Assembly (NCBI GenBank): GCA_026770595.1
Contig: MU634184.1
Location: forward strand, 1 to 14,747
Direction: 5' to 3'
DNA length: 14,747 nucleotides
Origin: Ochromonadaceae sp. CCMP2298
Lineage: Eukaryota > Sar > Synurophyceae > Ochromonadales > Ochromonadaceae
In this document: positions 9,301-14,555 of the stretch, piece after piece
Position numbering within the stretch: the stretch's first letter is position 1
Layout of the letters: each line of letters opens with the position of its first letter
Made by a program: the position numbers and the translations under genes
Notes under the pieces: generated by a model
Told to the model about the DNA's origin: nothing
The model's input: only the letters and a program-made list of their open reading frames with translations
Databases searched by the model: none

Positions 9301-11655
9301 CACCGAGTCCTTCGAGTTGATCAAAGTGAGGATGAGGCGCTTCATGGTCAGGCGCATCACGGGCATCACATGCAGCGTGTCGAAATGCGCCACTCGGGAG
9401 ATCACGTTCATCGCGGCGATTCGCACGTCCAGGCTCTCGTCGTTCAGCGCCTCCAGAAGGCAGTGCATGTTCTCCGTGAAAGAAATGACGTGGTCCAGAG
9501 ACGGGGTCAGGGAGTCGAACACGCGCACGCGGATAGCCTCGCTGTCGTCCCCCACGCCCATGATCAGCAGGCGGTCCAGGATCTGCAATATGACCTGGAA
9601 CTCCTCCAGGGCAGGGTCCACCGCCAGCACGCTGCTGTCCAGCACCGCCGCGCAGGCCACAGCCGCAGCGATGCGCACGCCGGGATCGCAGTCGTCCAAG
9701 TACACGACCACGGCGCGGTGCACGATGCCCAGCAGCGCTACCGACTGGTCGTCCTCCGGCACGCCCGTGTTCACTCCCCCCCTGTCCCTCTGCATCTTAG
9801 GGAAGAACTCCGACAGGGTCAGCAGATTCAGTGCGAATATGAGCTCCTCCTCTGGCTTCCACTCCACCCCGTTCACCACCATCGTGTCCAGCTGCTCCTG
9901 CTGCTGCTGCTGCAAAAGGATACGAGCCTGCTCCTGCTGCTGCAGCAGCTTGGCGGCGCTGGAGCCGAAAATCGACCCCCCCGAGCCCCATCGCCTGGAG
10001 ACCGACACGGACACGGACTCCCTGGCAGAGGGCGCCACGCTGCTGCGGCCCTTGACCTTGGCCAGCCTCAGCTGCGCGTTGGACTTGCCCCTCACCTCGT
10101 CGATGAGCACTGTGGTGGTCGATGGGTTTAATACATATTGCATAAGTAGGTGGGTTAAGTACACATTATAGTATAGAGAGAAGGGGTTTAATACATTATA
10201 GTATAGATATACCTGTGTACTTCTGCAGCTTGTTGGAGATGTGTTTGCGCAGCTGCGACTGGGCGTTGAGCCGGATAGAGGGCACGTTCTTCATGAGGAT
10301 CTTAAGGCAGTCCACAAGATTGAGCGTGAGGCCTCCGCGGAAGGTGGAGTCCACGATTTCGTCGTCTACAAGTCTGCGCACGTTGACGCAGCTGCTGACC
10401 ACACTGCCTAGGCACTGCAGCGCCTCCACGCAGAAGGGCTTGCCGAAGCCCGAGTAGATCACCAGCACGATGTCCTCCATCAGCAGAGACGTGCGCAGCT
10501 GGTTGGACATGTTGTAGCACAGCTTGCCCAGTGCGGAGAAGGCCACTGCTCTGTTTCTGTTGGCCTGGATGGCGGTCATGAGGTACTTCAGGCAGTAGTT
10601 CAGGAAGGTCTCGCTGCTCGTGTAGCTGTTCTGGTGCACGAACGAGGAAGGGAACGCGTACGCGATGTTGGGGATTATCTCGATGACCTTGGTGCGCACC
10701 GCCTCGTCCTTGGAGTCCCGTCGCTGCAGCACCTTCCAGATAAGTCCGTCTGCCAGGTCCTTGCCGATGATGGCCGTCTGCAGGTCCGCCTGTCCCACCA
10801 CCCCGCTCACCACGATGTCCAGGATGATCAAACTGCTCAGATTTTTCTCCAGCGTGTTGGCGGCGAACCCAGCGTGTATCTGCGTGAGCGCCTCCTGCAG
10901 GTACTCCACCATGGTCTCCCGCTGAGAGATCACCTGCAGACCAGCCTCCAGCGCCTCGGCCGCCGCGTCCCTCACCTTGACGCTCTTGTCAGCCACCAGC
11001 TCCCACAGGATCTTAAACAGCGGCTGCCTGCGGAAGAAGATGAATGAGGGTGCGTTCCCGGAGAGCTGGGAGAGGATGAGGGCTCCGGCGAAGCGGGTGG
11101 TCTCCGATCGACTGTTGCCGATGAGGTTCTGCGCCAGCTGGAAGGCCTTGCCTCCAAAGTGGTCCGTCTCCGTGCGAGAGGCGATGCGCACGAAATGCCC
11201 GACTGCCAGGGCGGCCGTTCGTAGCACGGCATCGTTCGTACTGAGCGAGGGCTTGTCGTTCTCCAGGATCTTCAGCAGATGGTTCGCCACCTCGAACCGC
11301 CGCTCCGGTTTCACATCGTCCGTCACGTCCAGCAGACAGTCGAACACCAGCAAGCCCGCGATCTTCTGCCTAGACGTGTCGCGGGAGTCTGTGTAATTCA
11401 GTAGGTCCAGGGCGCTGACTGCAAACTGGTTGAGCAGCTCGCTGTATGCAGTCAGAGAGGTGGAGTGCAGGGACTGCTGCTCCTCCACGATGGCTGCGAT
11501 CTTCCTAATCAAGTCGGTGCCCTTTTCATCGGAGGCGATGAATCTGCAGGAAAAGACGACTGGTTAACGCGAATCCTTCGTTGTATTACAGCGCGTCCAA
11601 CTTACCTGCCCACTAGCGGATCCAGCAGCCGGTGGATCCGAGGCTGCCCCGACAT
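15..11655 (-). CDS. TOR: Target of rapamycin (TOR) serine/threonine kinase, 27 exons, 3' end cut by window edge
   Basis: PIKK-family protein kinase, catalytic core of TOR complexes that couple nutrient status to growth. The spliced exons read from ATG at 11653-11655 (G at -3) through 2715 codons plus 2 nt; all phases agree across 26 GT-AG introns with no frameshift. Order: HEAT-repeat N-terminus (about residues 1-1290), FAT (about 1400-2090), FRB (about 2160-2283), kinase (about 2327-2618), then a weakly conserved insert (2619-2715). The FATC tail should lie beyond base 1, because the last exon stops at a donor (CG|GTAAGC) at 14-15. Animal mTOR is about 2550 residues; this protein is longer because of low-complexity inserts, including a Gln-rich run at 517-533 and a Ser/Gly-rich run in exon 5. 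FRB and FAT match TOR specifically, which excludes ATM, ATR and DNA-PK. It is divergently transcribed from the P450 gene, 455 bp away. Most introns are repeat-derived (see intron entries). Identification is very secure; a few splice sites have alternatives. Confidence 0.97.
307..434 (-). repeat. Family B repeat-built intron (TOR intron 26)
   Basis: 128 bp, phase 1, CCAG|GTACCC to CCCCTATAG|TC. Modules: gggggggggttacacatga, gggggggggttaaatacaca and atatgggttaaatacacat. Bases 1-6 of the window (gggggg before ttgcttac) suggest that intron 27 may be similar. Confidence 0.82.
559..650 (-). other. TOR intron 25, purine-rich
   Basis: 92 bp, phase 0, GAGG|GTAAGG to CCCCCCCAG|GTG. A 50-base G/A run on the plus strand (about 561-609) gives an extended sense C/T tract before the acceptor. 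The ggggggttaggtatat segment may be a decayed family B module. Confidence 0.78.
806..907 (-). repeat. Family B repeat-built intron (TOR intron 24)
   Basis: 102 bp, phase 1, ACAG|GTAGGG to ACCCACAG|GC. Modules: agagagggggttcaatagg, aaagagggggttaaataca and caggtgggtttaacaca. Confidence 0.83.
993..1154 (-). other. TOR intron 23, non-family
   Basis: 162 bp, phase 0, CCAAG|GTATGTG to TATCCCAG|TCC. The donor end has an atacatatacatac-like repeat. The rest is G-rich unique sequence. One weak gggggat match to the family B core is not enough to assign it. Confidence 0.78.
1254..1387 (-). repeat. Family B repeat-built intron (TOR intron 22)
   Basis: 134 bp, phase 0, GACAG|GTGATT to CTACCAG|GTG. Modules: gtagagggggttacacaca, cataggaggggttcagaa and gagagggggtttaataca. 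An (at/ac)n run precedes the donor. Confidence 0.82.
1958..2103 (-). mobile_element. Family A introner-like element copy 1 (TOR intron 21), subfamily I
   Basis: 146 bp, phase 0, CACCAG|GTAGGG to CTCTCAG|GCC, separating the last FRB helix. The blocks are ctgagaggccggagaccgaa, ttttagaaataaaccagtta, ttcgaggtgaaaagaccag, ggtagggaatcatgat and the 12-bp palindrome aaagacgtcttt (2075-2086). Confidence 0.9.
2423..2590 (-). mobile_element. Family A introner-like element copy 2 (TOR intron 20), subfamily II
   Basis: 168 bp, phase 2, AGCAG|GTACGT to CTCTCAG|GGAG, inside the FRB coding region. It has ctgagaggcgtccgcagacc, agaaaaacagatagcgtata, aggtgaaaagaccagatttg and gctccaggggacgataaa. An insertion (agagacagatg) precedes aaaagacgtctg. 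The donor-side 45 bp are more divergent than in other copies. Confidence 0.88.
2671..2834 (-). repeat. TOR intron 19 minisatellite
   Basis: 164 bp, phase 0, GCAG|GTACGG to TTACGCAG|AGC. About 100 bp (roughly 2715-2816) is a dense tandem array of tatagatata and tataggtata variants. It is unrelated to family A, although flanked by family A introns 18 and 20. Confidence 0.88.
2973..3130 (-). mobile_element. Family A introner-like element copy 3 (TOR intron 18), subfamily I
   Basis: 158 bp, phase 0, CCCCAG|GTAGGT to CTCTCAG|CTG. The blocks are ctgagaggccgtggaccgaa, an eight-A run then acagttcgcatatgtgtt, gggtgaaaagaccagattt, and the subfamily I marker gggtagggaatcatgat. The palindrome has one change (aaaagtcttctttt). 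Confidence 0.9.
3251..3426 (-). repeat. Family B repeat-built intron (TOR intron 17), longest
   Basis: 176 bp, phase 0, TACAG|GTAACC to GCTGCAG|GAC. The acceptor side has a clear module (gatagggggggtttaatagg) and a degenerate one (ggagtctaatacactt). The donor half is a separate array of tagtatgcggttat-like units. Confidence 0.75.
3625..3759 (-). repeat. Family B repeat-built intron (TOR intron 16), tandem acceptor
   Basis: 135 bp, phase 0, CGAG|GTACAA to AATTAG|GTGCAG|GGC. Modules: agagaggatgggtttaatag, gggtgggttaaatgtg and gagagaggggtttttatag. Two acceptors 6 nt apart are both in frame. Confidence 0.8.
4408..4553 (-). repeat. TOR intron 15, GT/CA-rich
   Basis: 146 bp, phase 0, CCTG|GTAAGA to CCCCCACAG|GCT. 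The acceptor half is a long pyrimidine/purine-alternating CA-rich stretch in the sense strand (plus-strand gtgtgtgtatgtgtgtgttg). The upstream exon ends in CTG rather than CAG. Confidence 0.8.
4655..4810 (-). mobile_element. Family A introner-like element copy 4 (TOR intron 14), subfamily II
   Basis: 156 bp, phase 1, CCAG|GTATAG to CTCCCAG|GC. It has the ggcgtccacagaccgaatca block, aaacagttagcgtttgttcg, gaggtgaagagaccagattt, ggcaccaggggggggata and aaaaagacgtctt. The acceptor end reads ctggga rather than ctgaga, a single-base departure from the other copies. Confidence 0.9.
4968..5092 (-). repeat. Family B repeat-built intron (TOR intron 13)
   Basis: 125 bp, phase 0, GGAG|GTATAA to CTGCAAG|GTG. 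Three modules at about 32-bp spacing (gagggggguu-type cores: gaggggggttaatacatg, gagagggtgggtttaatac, ggagagggtttcatacat) precede an AT run. An alternative acceptor, TGCAG, lies 7-9 nt upstream but is out of frame. Confidence 0.82.
5273..5419 (-). repeat. Family B repeat-built intron (TOR intron 12)
   Basis: 147 bp, phase 0, GACCAG|GTGTGTG to CCCTCCAG|AAC. Degenerate modules (ggaggggggttaatgggc, gggttataatacacattata, ggtggggttacgtg) are followed by a CA/GT dinucleotide run at the donor, so the 5' splice site sits inside a microsatellite. Confidence 0.78.
5563..5655 (-). repeat. Family B repeat-built intron (TOR intron 11)
   Basis: 93 bp, phase 1, GATG|GTAAAACCCC to TATCAG|GG. It contains three modules: gatagggtgcgtttaataca, gtagagggggtttaataca and gatagaggggttttac. 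The last one contains the donor. Confidence 0.85.
5873..6019 (-). repeat. Family B intron, clearest 30-bp tandem array (TOR intron 10)
   Basis: 147 bp, phase 0, ACAG|GTAATCC to ATAACAG|CAC. Five modules of about 30 bp fill the intron from end to end. The ttaata motifs end at 5900, 5930 and 5960, followed by a variant at about 5986-5992, and the donor-side copy is gggggggattac. The consensus core on the plus strand is agagggggtttaatacata. Confidence 0.88.
6147..6270 (-). other. TOR intron 9, AT-rich
   Basis: 124 bp, phase 2, ATCAG|GTACGC to CCACTAG|CGTG. It contains loose repeats of tagtagtg and atagtatat. No family A block and no G-run module is present. Confidence 0.8.
6375..6547 (-). mobile_element. 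Family A introner-like element copy 5 (TOR intron 8), subfamily II, with terminal duplication
   Basis: 173 bp, phase 0, GTGCAG|GTAGGT to ATCTCAG|GCC. The full set of family blocks is present, including cgaggtgaaaagaccag, ggcaccaggggacgata and aaaaagacgtctt. The acceptor-side end carries a perfect 14-bp tandem duplication (agatagaccgaatc at 6378-6391 and 6392-6405). This makes it the longest copy. Confidence 0.9.
6981..7121 (-). repeat. TOR intron 7, AT-rich short-period repeat
   Basis: 141 bp, phase 2, CGCAG|GTACAG to ACACAG|GTGC. It is filled with variants of tatatgatatacata and is not related to the two intron families. Confidence 0.8.
7291..7409 (-). repeat. TOR intron 6 with 9-bp tandem repeat
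   Basis: 119 bp, phase 1, CAG|GTCAGT to GCGCACAG|TC. About four perfect 9-bp units of ggttatata lie at about 7312-7350. It does not belong to family A or B. Confidence 0.85.
7598..7744 (-). mobile_element. Family A introner-like element copy 6 (TOR intron 5), subfamily II
   Basis: 147 bp, phase 2, GCAG|GTAGGT to CTCTCAG|GGAC. It shares the terminal ctgagaggcagcagaccgaa block, the A-run plus acagtta block, gtgaacagaccagacttggc, and the subfamily II marker accaggggggga. The central palindrome is degraded (agacgactttt). Confidence 0.88.
8572..8672 (-). repeat. Family B repeat-built intron (TOR intron 4)
   Basis: 101 bp, phase 0, CCAG|GTATAAAACC to CCCTAG|GGA. Modules include catagagggggtttaatata, cagggagggttttatagg and gggtgggagggttttata. 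The donor itself lies in a module: sense GTATAAAACCCTCCC is the complement of gggagggttttatac. Confidence 0.82.
9078..9222 (-). mobile_element. Family A introner-like element copy 7 (TOR intron 3), subfamily I
   Basis: 145 bp, phase 0, CAG|GTACGG to CTCTCAG|GTG. On the plus strand it reads, in order, ctgagaggccgtagaccgaa, a tagaaaaaaaaacagttagc block, ttcgaggtgaaaagaccag, ggtggggaatcatgat, and the 14-bp palindrome aaaagacgtctttt (9191-9204). It ends at gtac. The same blocks recur in the same order in six other TOR introns. Confidence 0.9.
10110..10212 (-). repeat. Family B repeat-built intron (TOR intron 2)
   Basis: 103 bp, phase 1, ACAG|GTATAT to CACCACAG|TG. It holds three imperfect plus-strand modules: gggtttaatacatattgc, gggttaagtacacattatag and gagagaaggggtttaataca. 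Confidence 0.8.
11544..11605 (-). other. TOR intron 1 (62 bp, unique sequence)
   Basis: The shortest TOR intron. Donor GTAAGTTGG and acceptor TTTTCCTGCAG join Arg codon AG|A. It resembles neither repeat family and looks like an ordinary short spliceosomal intron, possibly older than the repeat-derived ones. Confidence 0.85.
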
Positions 11656-12110
11656 GGCTTCCGCTCCACTCCTCCCACACACTGTGCCTTGACGACGCCG
11701 TTGGGGAGACTCTGCACTGACTGCAGGTCGTTCCCGGTGGCCGTGACCGGTTGCCGCACCAGTTTGCTCCAAAGCTGAAAAACCGAGCCGAGCTCTGGAA
11801 CTCTCTTGTTGCCCCCTCCTCCAAGATCCCCTGGGATCGAATTTGTGGTTACAGTAGGGTCCGCCGTTCCCAGGGGATCCTGCGGGTTACGTGCTGCTGC
11901 TCTCTCTGCTGGTGATGAGCTCAATCTTTTGGTGGTGGATCTTTTCCTCCCGGTCCTGTTTTCTCTGCCTGTCCTGCCAACTGGCCTCCAGCCGGCACTC
12001 TTGCCGTCTCTTTGCTCTCGTAAGAGCCGTCTGCCGCTGTGTCTTCCAGGAGTCGGGGACTCTCTCGCGCGGGCTTTGGGTCTGTTGACTGGTCGAAGCG
12101 GTTCTCAATC
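11656..12110. promoter_or_regulatory. Divergent TOR / P450 intergenic region
   Basis: 455 bp between the two start codons must hold promoters and 5' leaders for both genes. I see no convincing TATA box near either start. The P450-proximal half is pyrimidine-rich (about 11890-12060), which fits a leader. The only clear structure is the inverted repeat listed separately. No ORF here has support. Confidence 0.6.
11825..11879. repeat. Perfect 12-bp inverted repeat between TOR and P450
   Basis: The arms gatcccctggga (11825-11836) and tcccaggggatc (11868-11879) are exact reverse complements separated by 31 bp. They lie about 170-225 bp upstream of TOR and 230-285 bp upstream of the P450 start. They could be paired binding sites for one factor or a hairpin in a leader RNA. 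Confidence 0.7.
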
Positions 12111-13601
12111 ATGGATTCCTGGGATTCGTCGACGCTGCTCATTGCAGCGCCGTTCGCAGCGATCCTTCTTCTGGTCGTGTACAAGTCCAGCCAGAAGCGC
12201 AATACTTCGATACCGGCTGTGCAGGGGGGCCTCCCCTTTTTCGGCCAGATGTTCATCATGCTGAAAGGGTCGCCGTGGGACACCATGGGCAACTGGGTGA
12301 AGGATTATGGGACCATCTTCAGGGTGCACCTGTTCGGATCGGACGCAGTCGTTGTCGCCGACCCAGCTCTACTCAAGATCATTCTGGCCACGAAGCTCAG
12401 TGTGTTTGAGAAGGACCTGGCGTGGACGTACAAGCCATTCATGGTGCTGCTGGGCAACGGTCTCGTCACCTCTAGCGGCGCCAGCTGGAGGCACCAGCGC
12501 ACGCTCCTGGCCAACCACCTGAAGATTAATATCCTGGAGGAGATTCCTGGGATGGCGTTGAAGGCCGTGAAGAGGCTGTGTGTCAAGCTGGACAAGGCGA
12601 AGGCGGATGGGACAGAGGTGGAGATGGCTGCAGAATTCAGGCACCTGACGCTGCAGGTGATAGCGGAGACCATCCTCTCGCTGTCCCCCGAGGAGAGCGA
12701 CCAGACCTTCGCACACATGTACCTGCCCATCGTAGAGGAGGGAAACTTGCGCACCTGGAACCCTGAGCGTATGTACATCCCCACGCCATCGTGGTTCAAG
12801 TTTCGCCGCGACGTCGCGAAGCTGAACAACTACGTGGAGGGGCTGGTCACGAAGCGCTGGGCGCTGCGCCAGCAGGAGGCCGCGGGTGGATCTAGCAGGC
12901 GGCAAGACATTCTTGATAAAGCGATGAGCGCGATCAGTCCAGAGGAGTGGGGTCGTGCGGCGATAGTGCAGATCCGGGACGAGGTCAAGACCTTCGTGCT
13001 GGCTGGCCACGAGACCTCTGCGAGCATGCTGGCCTGGTCCCTGTACGAGCTCTCCAGGCAGGACTCAGGCAAAGAGAGTCTTCAGAAGCTGCAGGAGGAG
13101 GCAAACATCATTTACAGCGGCTGCAAGGATGCTAGTGGCAGGATCTGCAGTGTGCCGGAGCGCAGTGTGCTGGACAAGCTGGTCTTCTCCGAGTGCTGCC
13201 TGCGAGAGAGCCTGCGCAAGTACTCACCCGTGCCCACAGTCGTGCGCGTGTCAAACCAGGATGTGCAGCTGAACGAGTACTCGGTCTGCAAGGGCTCCAC
13301 GCTGATGCTGTGCATGCAGGGGGTGCACCTCAACCCCGACATATGGCCCGAGCCCCTCGCCTACAAGCCTGAGCGCTTCCTGGGAGAGATCGCTCCCTAC
13401 ACGTTCATCCCCTTCATCGAGGGTCCGCGCATGTGCCTGGGGCAGTACCTCTCCCTGCTGGAGTCGAAGGTGGTCTTGTCTACGCTGCTGTCCACCTACC
13501 GCTTCGAGGTGACGAACCCGGACGACGCTGGTCTGAAGCACCCCTTCATGGTGCCCATCATCCCCAAGATAGGCCACTTCATGAAGATCCATGACATATA
13601 G
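12111..13601 (+). CDS. Cytochrome P450 monooxygenase, membrane-anchored, intronless
   Basis: Heme-thiolate monooxygenase of 496 residues, a normal eukaryotic microsomal length. An N-terminal hydrophobic anchor (about 7-24) is followed by a basic stretch and a Pro/Gly hinge (IPAVQGGLPFFG). Class motifs are all present: C-helix WRHQR (126-130), I-helix AGHET (298-302), ExxR as ESLR (366-369), PERF (420-423), and heme loop FIEGPRMCLG with the Cys ligand at 442. It is predicted to sit on the ER and take electrons from P450 reductase. The overall pattern resembles the CYP3/CYP4/CYP97 side of the superfamily, but I cannot name family or substrate. ATG at 12111 is the first in-frame ATG, with A at -3 and G at +4; upstream in-frame codons have no ATG. 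No intron interrupts it, unlike the adjacent TOR gene. The stop is TAG. Confidence 0.96.
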   Translation: MDSWDSSTLLIAAPFAAILLLVVYKSSQKRNTSIPAVQGGLPFFGQMFIMLKGSPWDTMGNWVKDYGTIFRVHLFGSDAVVVADPALLKIILATKLSVFEKDLAWTYKPFMVLLGNGLVTSSGASWRHQRTLLANHLKINILEEIPGMALKAVKRLCVKLDKAKADGTEVEMAAEFRHLTLQVIAETILSLSPEESDQTFAHMYLPIVEEGNLRTWNPERMYIPTPSWFKFRRDVAKLNNYVEGLVTKRWALRQQEAAGGSSRRQDILDKAMSAISPEEWGRAAIVQIRDEVKTFVLAGHETSASMLAWSLYELSRQDSGKESLQKLQEEANIIYSGCKDASGRICSVPERSVLDKLVFSECCLRESLRKYSPVPTVVRVSNQDVQLNEYSVCKGSTLMLCMQGVHLNPDIWPEPLAYKPERFLGEIAPYTFIPFIEGPRMCLGQYLSLLESKVVLSTLLSTYRFEVTNPDDAGLKHPFMVPIIPKIGHFMKIHDI

Positions 13602-13800
13602 CCACAGCCACTATAGCCACTGACATTTTGATAAACGCTATAAACCCAACCCTAAATCCTCTCGACTGTCGCGATTGCGTATGCGTCGTTTTTTCGGTTA
13701 CAGCACTGACCACTGACGTCGAAAGGTTCTGGATGTACAGTTATGGCGAGCGTACGCTACGAAGCCTTCTAATCTTACAAACTAACACTCAATATCAACA
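13602..13800. other. Convergent intergenic region (P450 and RIIa gene 3' ends)
   Basis: 199 bp hold both 3' ends. Just after the P450 stop, the phrase atagccac(agcc)ac is repeated twice. A minus-strand TGTAA occurs shortly after the RIIa stop and could act as a polyadenylation signal, but this is weak. Nothing else is recognisable. Confidence 0.5.
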
Positions 13801-14095
13801 TTACATACTCCCATCGTTTGCGAGGGCCCGTGCCTGTAACTCGTTCGCGAAGTATTCGTACGCTGCGTGGGGGAGAGAGGTGGGCAGGCGGCTTGTAGGT
13901 TAGAAAGATCGGGGTGGGATTGATGGCGATGGAAATGGAGCGCTTACCGAATTTGTTGATATCCTCGGGCTGGTTCCTCAATATCTCTCTGGTAAGACCT
14001 CTGAGTACCTCGTCGAACCCCTCCGGCACCTTGAACTCCTTCGAGTACTTGTTCTTGCCGCCTTCTTCCTTGTCCGGTCCCCCCAGTCTTAACAT
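13801..14095 (-). CDS. Short RIIa-domain (dimerisation/docking) protein, SP17/ropporin-like, two exons
   Basis: Exon 1 is 13948-14095 and exon 2 is 13801-13862; the 85-bp intron 13863-13947 has donor GTAAGCG, a CTAAC branch-point-like site and acceptor CCCACGCAG, phase 1. The 69-residue product consists of a charged N-terminus and a single RIIa fold: VPEGFDEVLRGLTREILR, then NQPEDINKFAYEYFANELQ. The wording is close to the N-terminus of sperm protein SP17 and ropporins, which use this helix-turn-helix dimer to dock A-kinase anchoring proteins in cilia and flagella. There is no IQ motif or other domain after it, unlike SP17. Length is closer to RIIAD1-type single-domain proteins. It suggests the organism builds a flagellum. 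ATG context is good (A at -3). The stop TAA falls 19 codons into exon 2. Confidence 0.88.
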
Positions 14096-14210
14096 CTTAC
14101 TGACTGCGTGGAATGGAAATTTTGCCTGGAGGCTGGCGACTGTGGGGGAGGTCAGATGTGCCCGCAGTCCGTTGCTTCAGTCGGCCACAGGACACAACCC
14201 CTGGAACCAG

Positions 14211-14248
14211 CTCTCTCTCTCTCTTCTATCTCTCTCTCTCTCCCTCTC
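14211..14248. repeat. CT/GA microsatellite
   Basis: A 38-base pyrimidine run of interrupted (CT)n on the plus strand, about 115-150 bp upstream of the RIIa start codon, where it reads as a GA tract. It could be a promoter GAGA-type element or simple slippage. Confidence 0.85.
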
Positions 14249-14305
14249 AATTTCCGTTTCATTTGTGCTATTGTGTCGTTGAACTTAGCGTCAAATTACA
14301 ACAAA

Positions 14306-14317
14306 TATTTATAAATA
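14306..14317. promoter_or_regulatory. Palindromic TATA-like element
   Basis: tatttataaata is a perfect 12-bp palindrome that presents the same TATA-like motif on both strands, between divergent genes. It is about 240 bp from the right-hand ATG and 210 bp from the RIIa ATG, so use as a core promoter needs long leaders. Inference only. Confidence 0.4.
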
Positions 14318-14555
14318 AGCGCACTTTCTACGCACAGGGACCTTTTCCCAGGAAACTGGGCTGGGAAGATCTTCTGCCTCTTCTGCTGAGAGCCGCTTCT
14401 CGAAGATCGACACTCGACGTGCCCATCCTCGGTCGTCCTGGAAAGCGTGTCTCCCCCAGATCAAGCGCGCTCGACAGAGGACTCTGCGAACCTCACTGTA
14501 CGTGCTGAATACCGCACTGCGAGTTGCTTCTCCATTCCAGCCCTGTTAGATCGCG

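Larger units (their letters stand above)
7122..11655 (-). other. TOR: TOR N-terminal HEAT-repeat region (exons 1-7)
   Basis: Exons: 11606-11655, 10213-11543, 9223-10109, 8673-9077, 7745-8571, 7410-7597, 7122-7290. The protein begins [18 protein letters not shown]. Helical HEAT-like repeats follow, with TOR-type signatures such as [12 protein letters not shown] (exon 3), [13 protein letters not shown] with [12 protein letters not shown] (exon 4) and [13 protein letters not shown] (exon 6), each matching the equivalent segment of animal mTOR in order. This scaffold binds the Raptor/Rictor-type partners. The exons here are large (1331, 887 and 827 bp), so introns are sparser than downstream. Exon 3 contains a CTG/CAG-rich tract at about 9893-9951 encoding the Gln-rich segment. 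Confidence 0.9.
14096..14555. promoter_or_regulatory. Divergent intergenic region upstream of the RIIa gene and the right-edge gene
   Basis: 460 bp between two outward-facing start codons. It contains the CT tract (14211-14248) and a palindromic AT box (14306-14317). The rest, including a GC-balanced stretch at 14320-14555 likely to be leader of the right-hand gene, shows no recognisable gene. Confidence 0.55.

Noticed and set aside
9242-10171. Long open frames on the plus strand opposite TOR exon 3 (309 and 253 codons)
   Set aside because: They are antisense shadows of a GC-rich exon whose own translation matches TOR; the shadow proteins are low-complexity with no recognisable domain and run through the intron boundary.
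15-11655. TOR as a pseudogene broken by many stops and frame changes
   Set aside because: Every break coincides with GT-AG introns of 62-176 bp, phases match at all 26 joints, and all catalytic motifs are intact.
15-11655. Another PIKK (ATM, ATR, DNA-PK or SMG1)
   Set aside because: A clear FRB domain and TOR-specific catalytic wording ([38 protein letters not shown]) are present.
11613-12108. Small minus-strand ORFs in the TOR/P450 intergenic region
   Set aside because: They overlap TOR exon 1 and its splice donor or are low-complexity Gln/Arg-rich frames, with no homology I recognise and no splice context.
12039-12110. N-terminal extension of the P450 by 24 codons
   Set aside because: The codon at 12039 is GTG, not ATG; the first in-frame ATG is 12111 with a strong context, directly before a typical membrane anchor.
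14211-14248. CT run as the polypyrimidine tract of an intron on the plus strand
   Set aside because: No plausible coding exon flanks it on the plus strand; it lies upstream of the minus-strand RIIa start.
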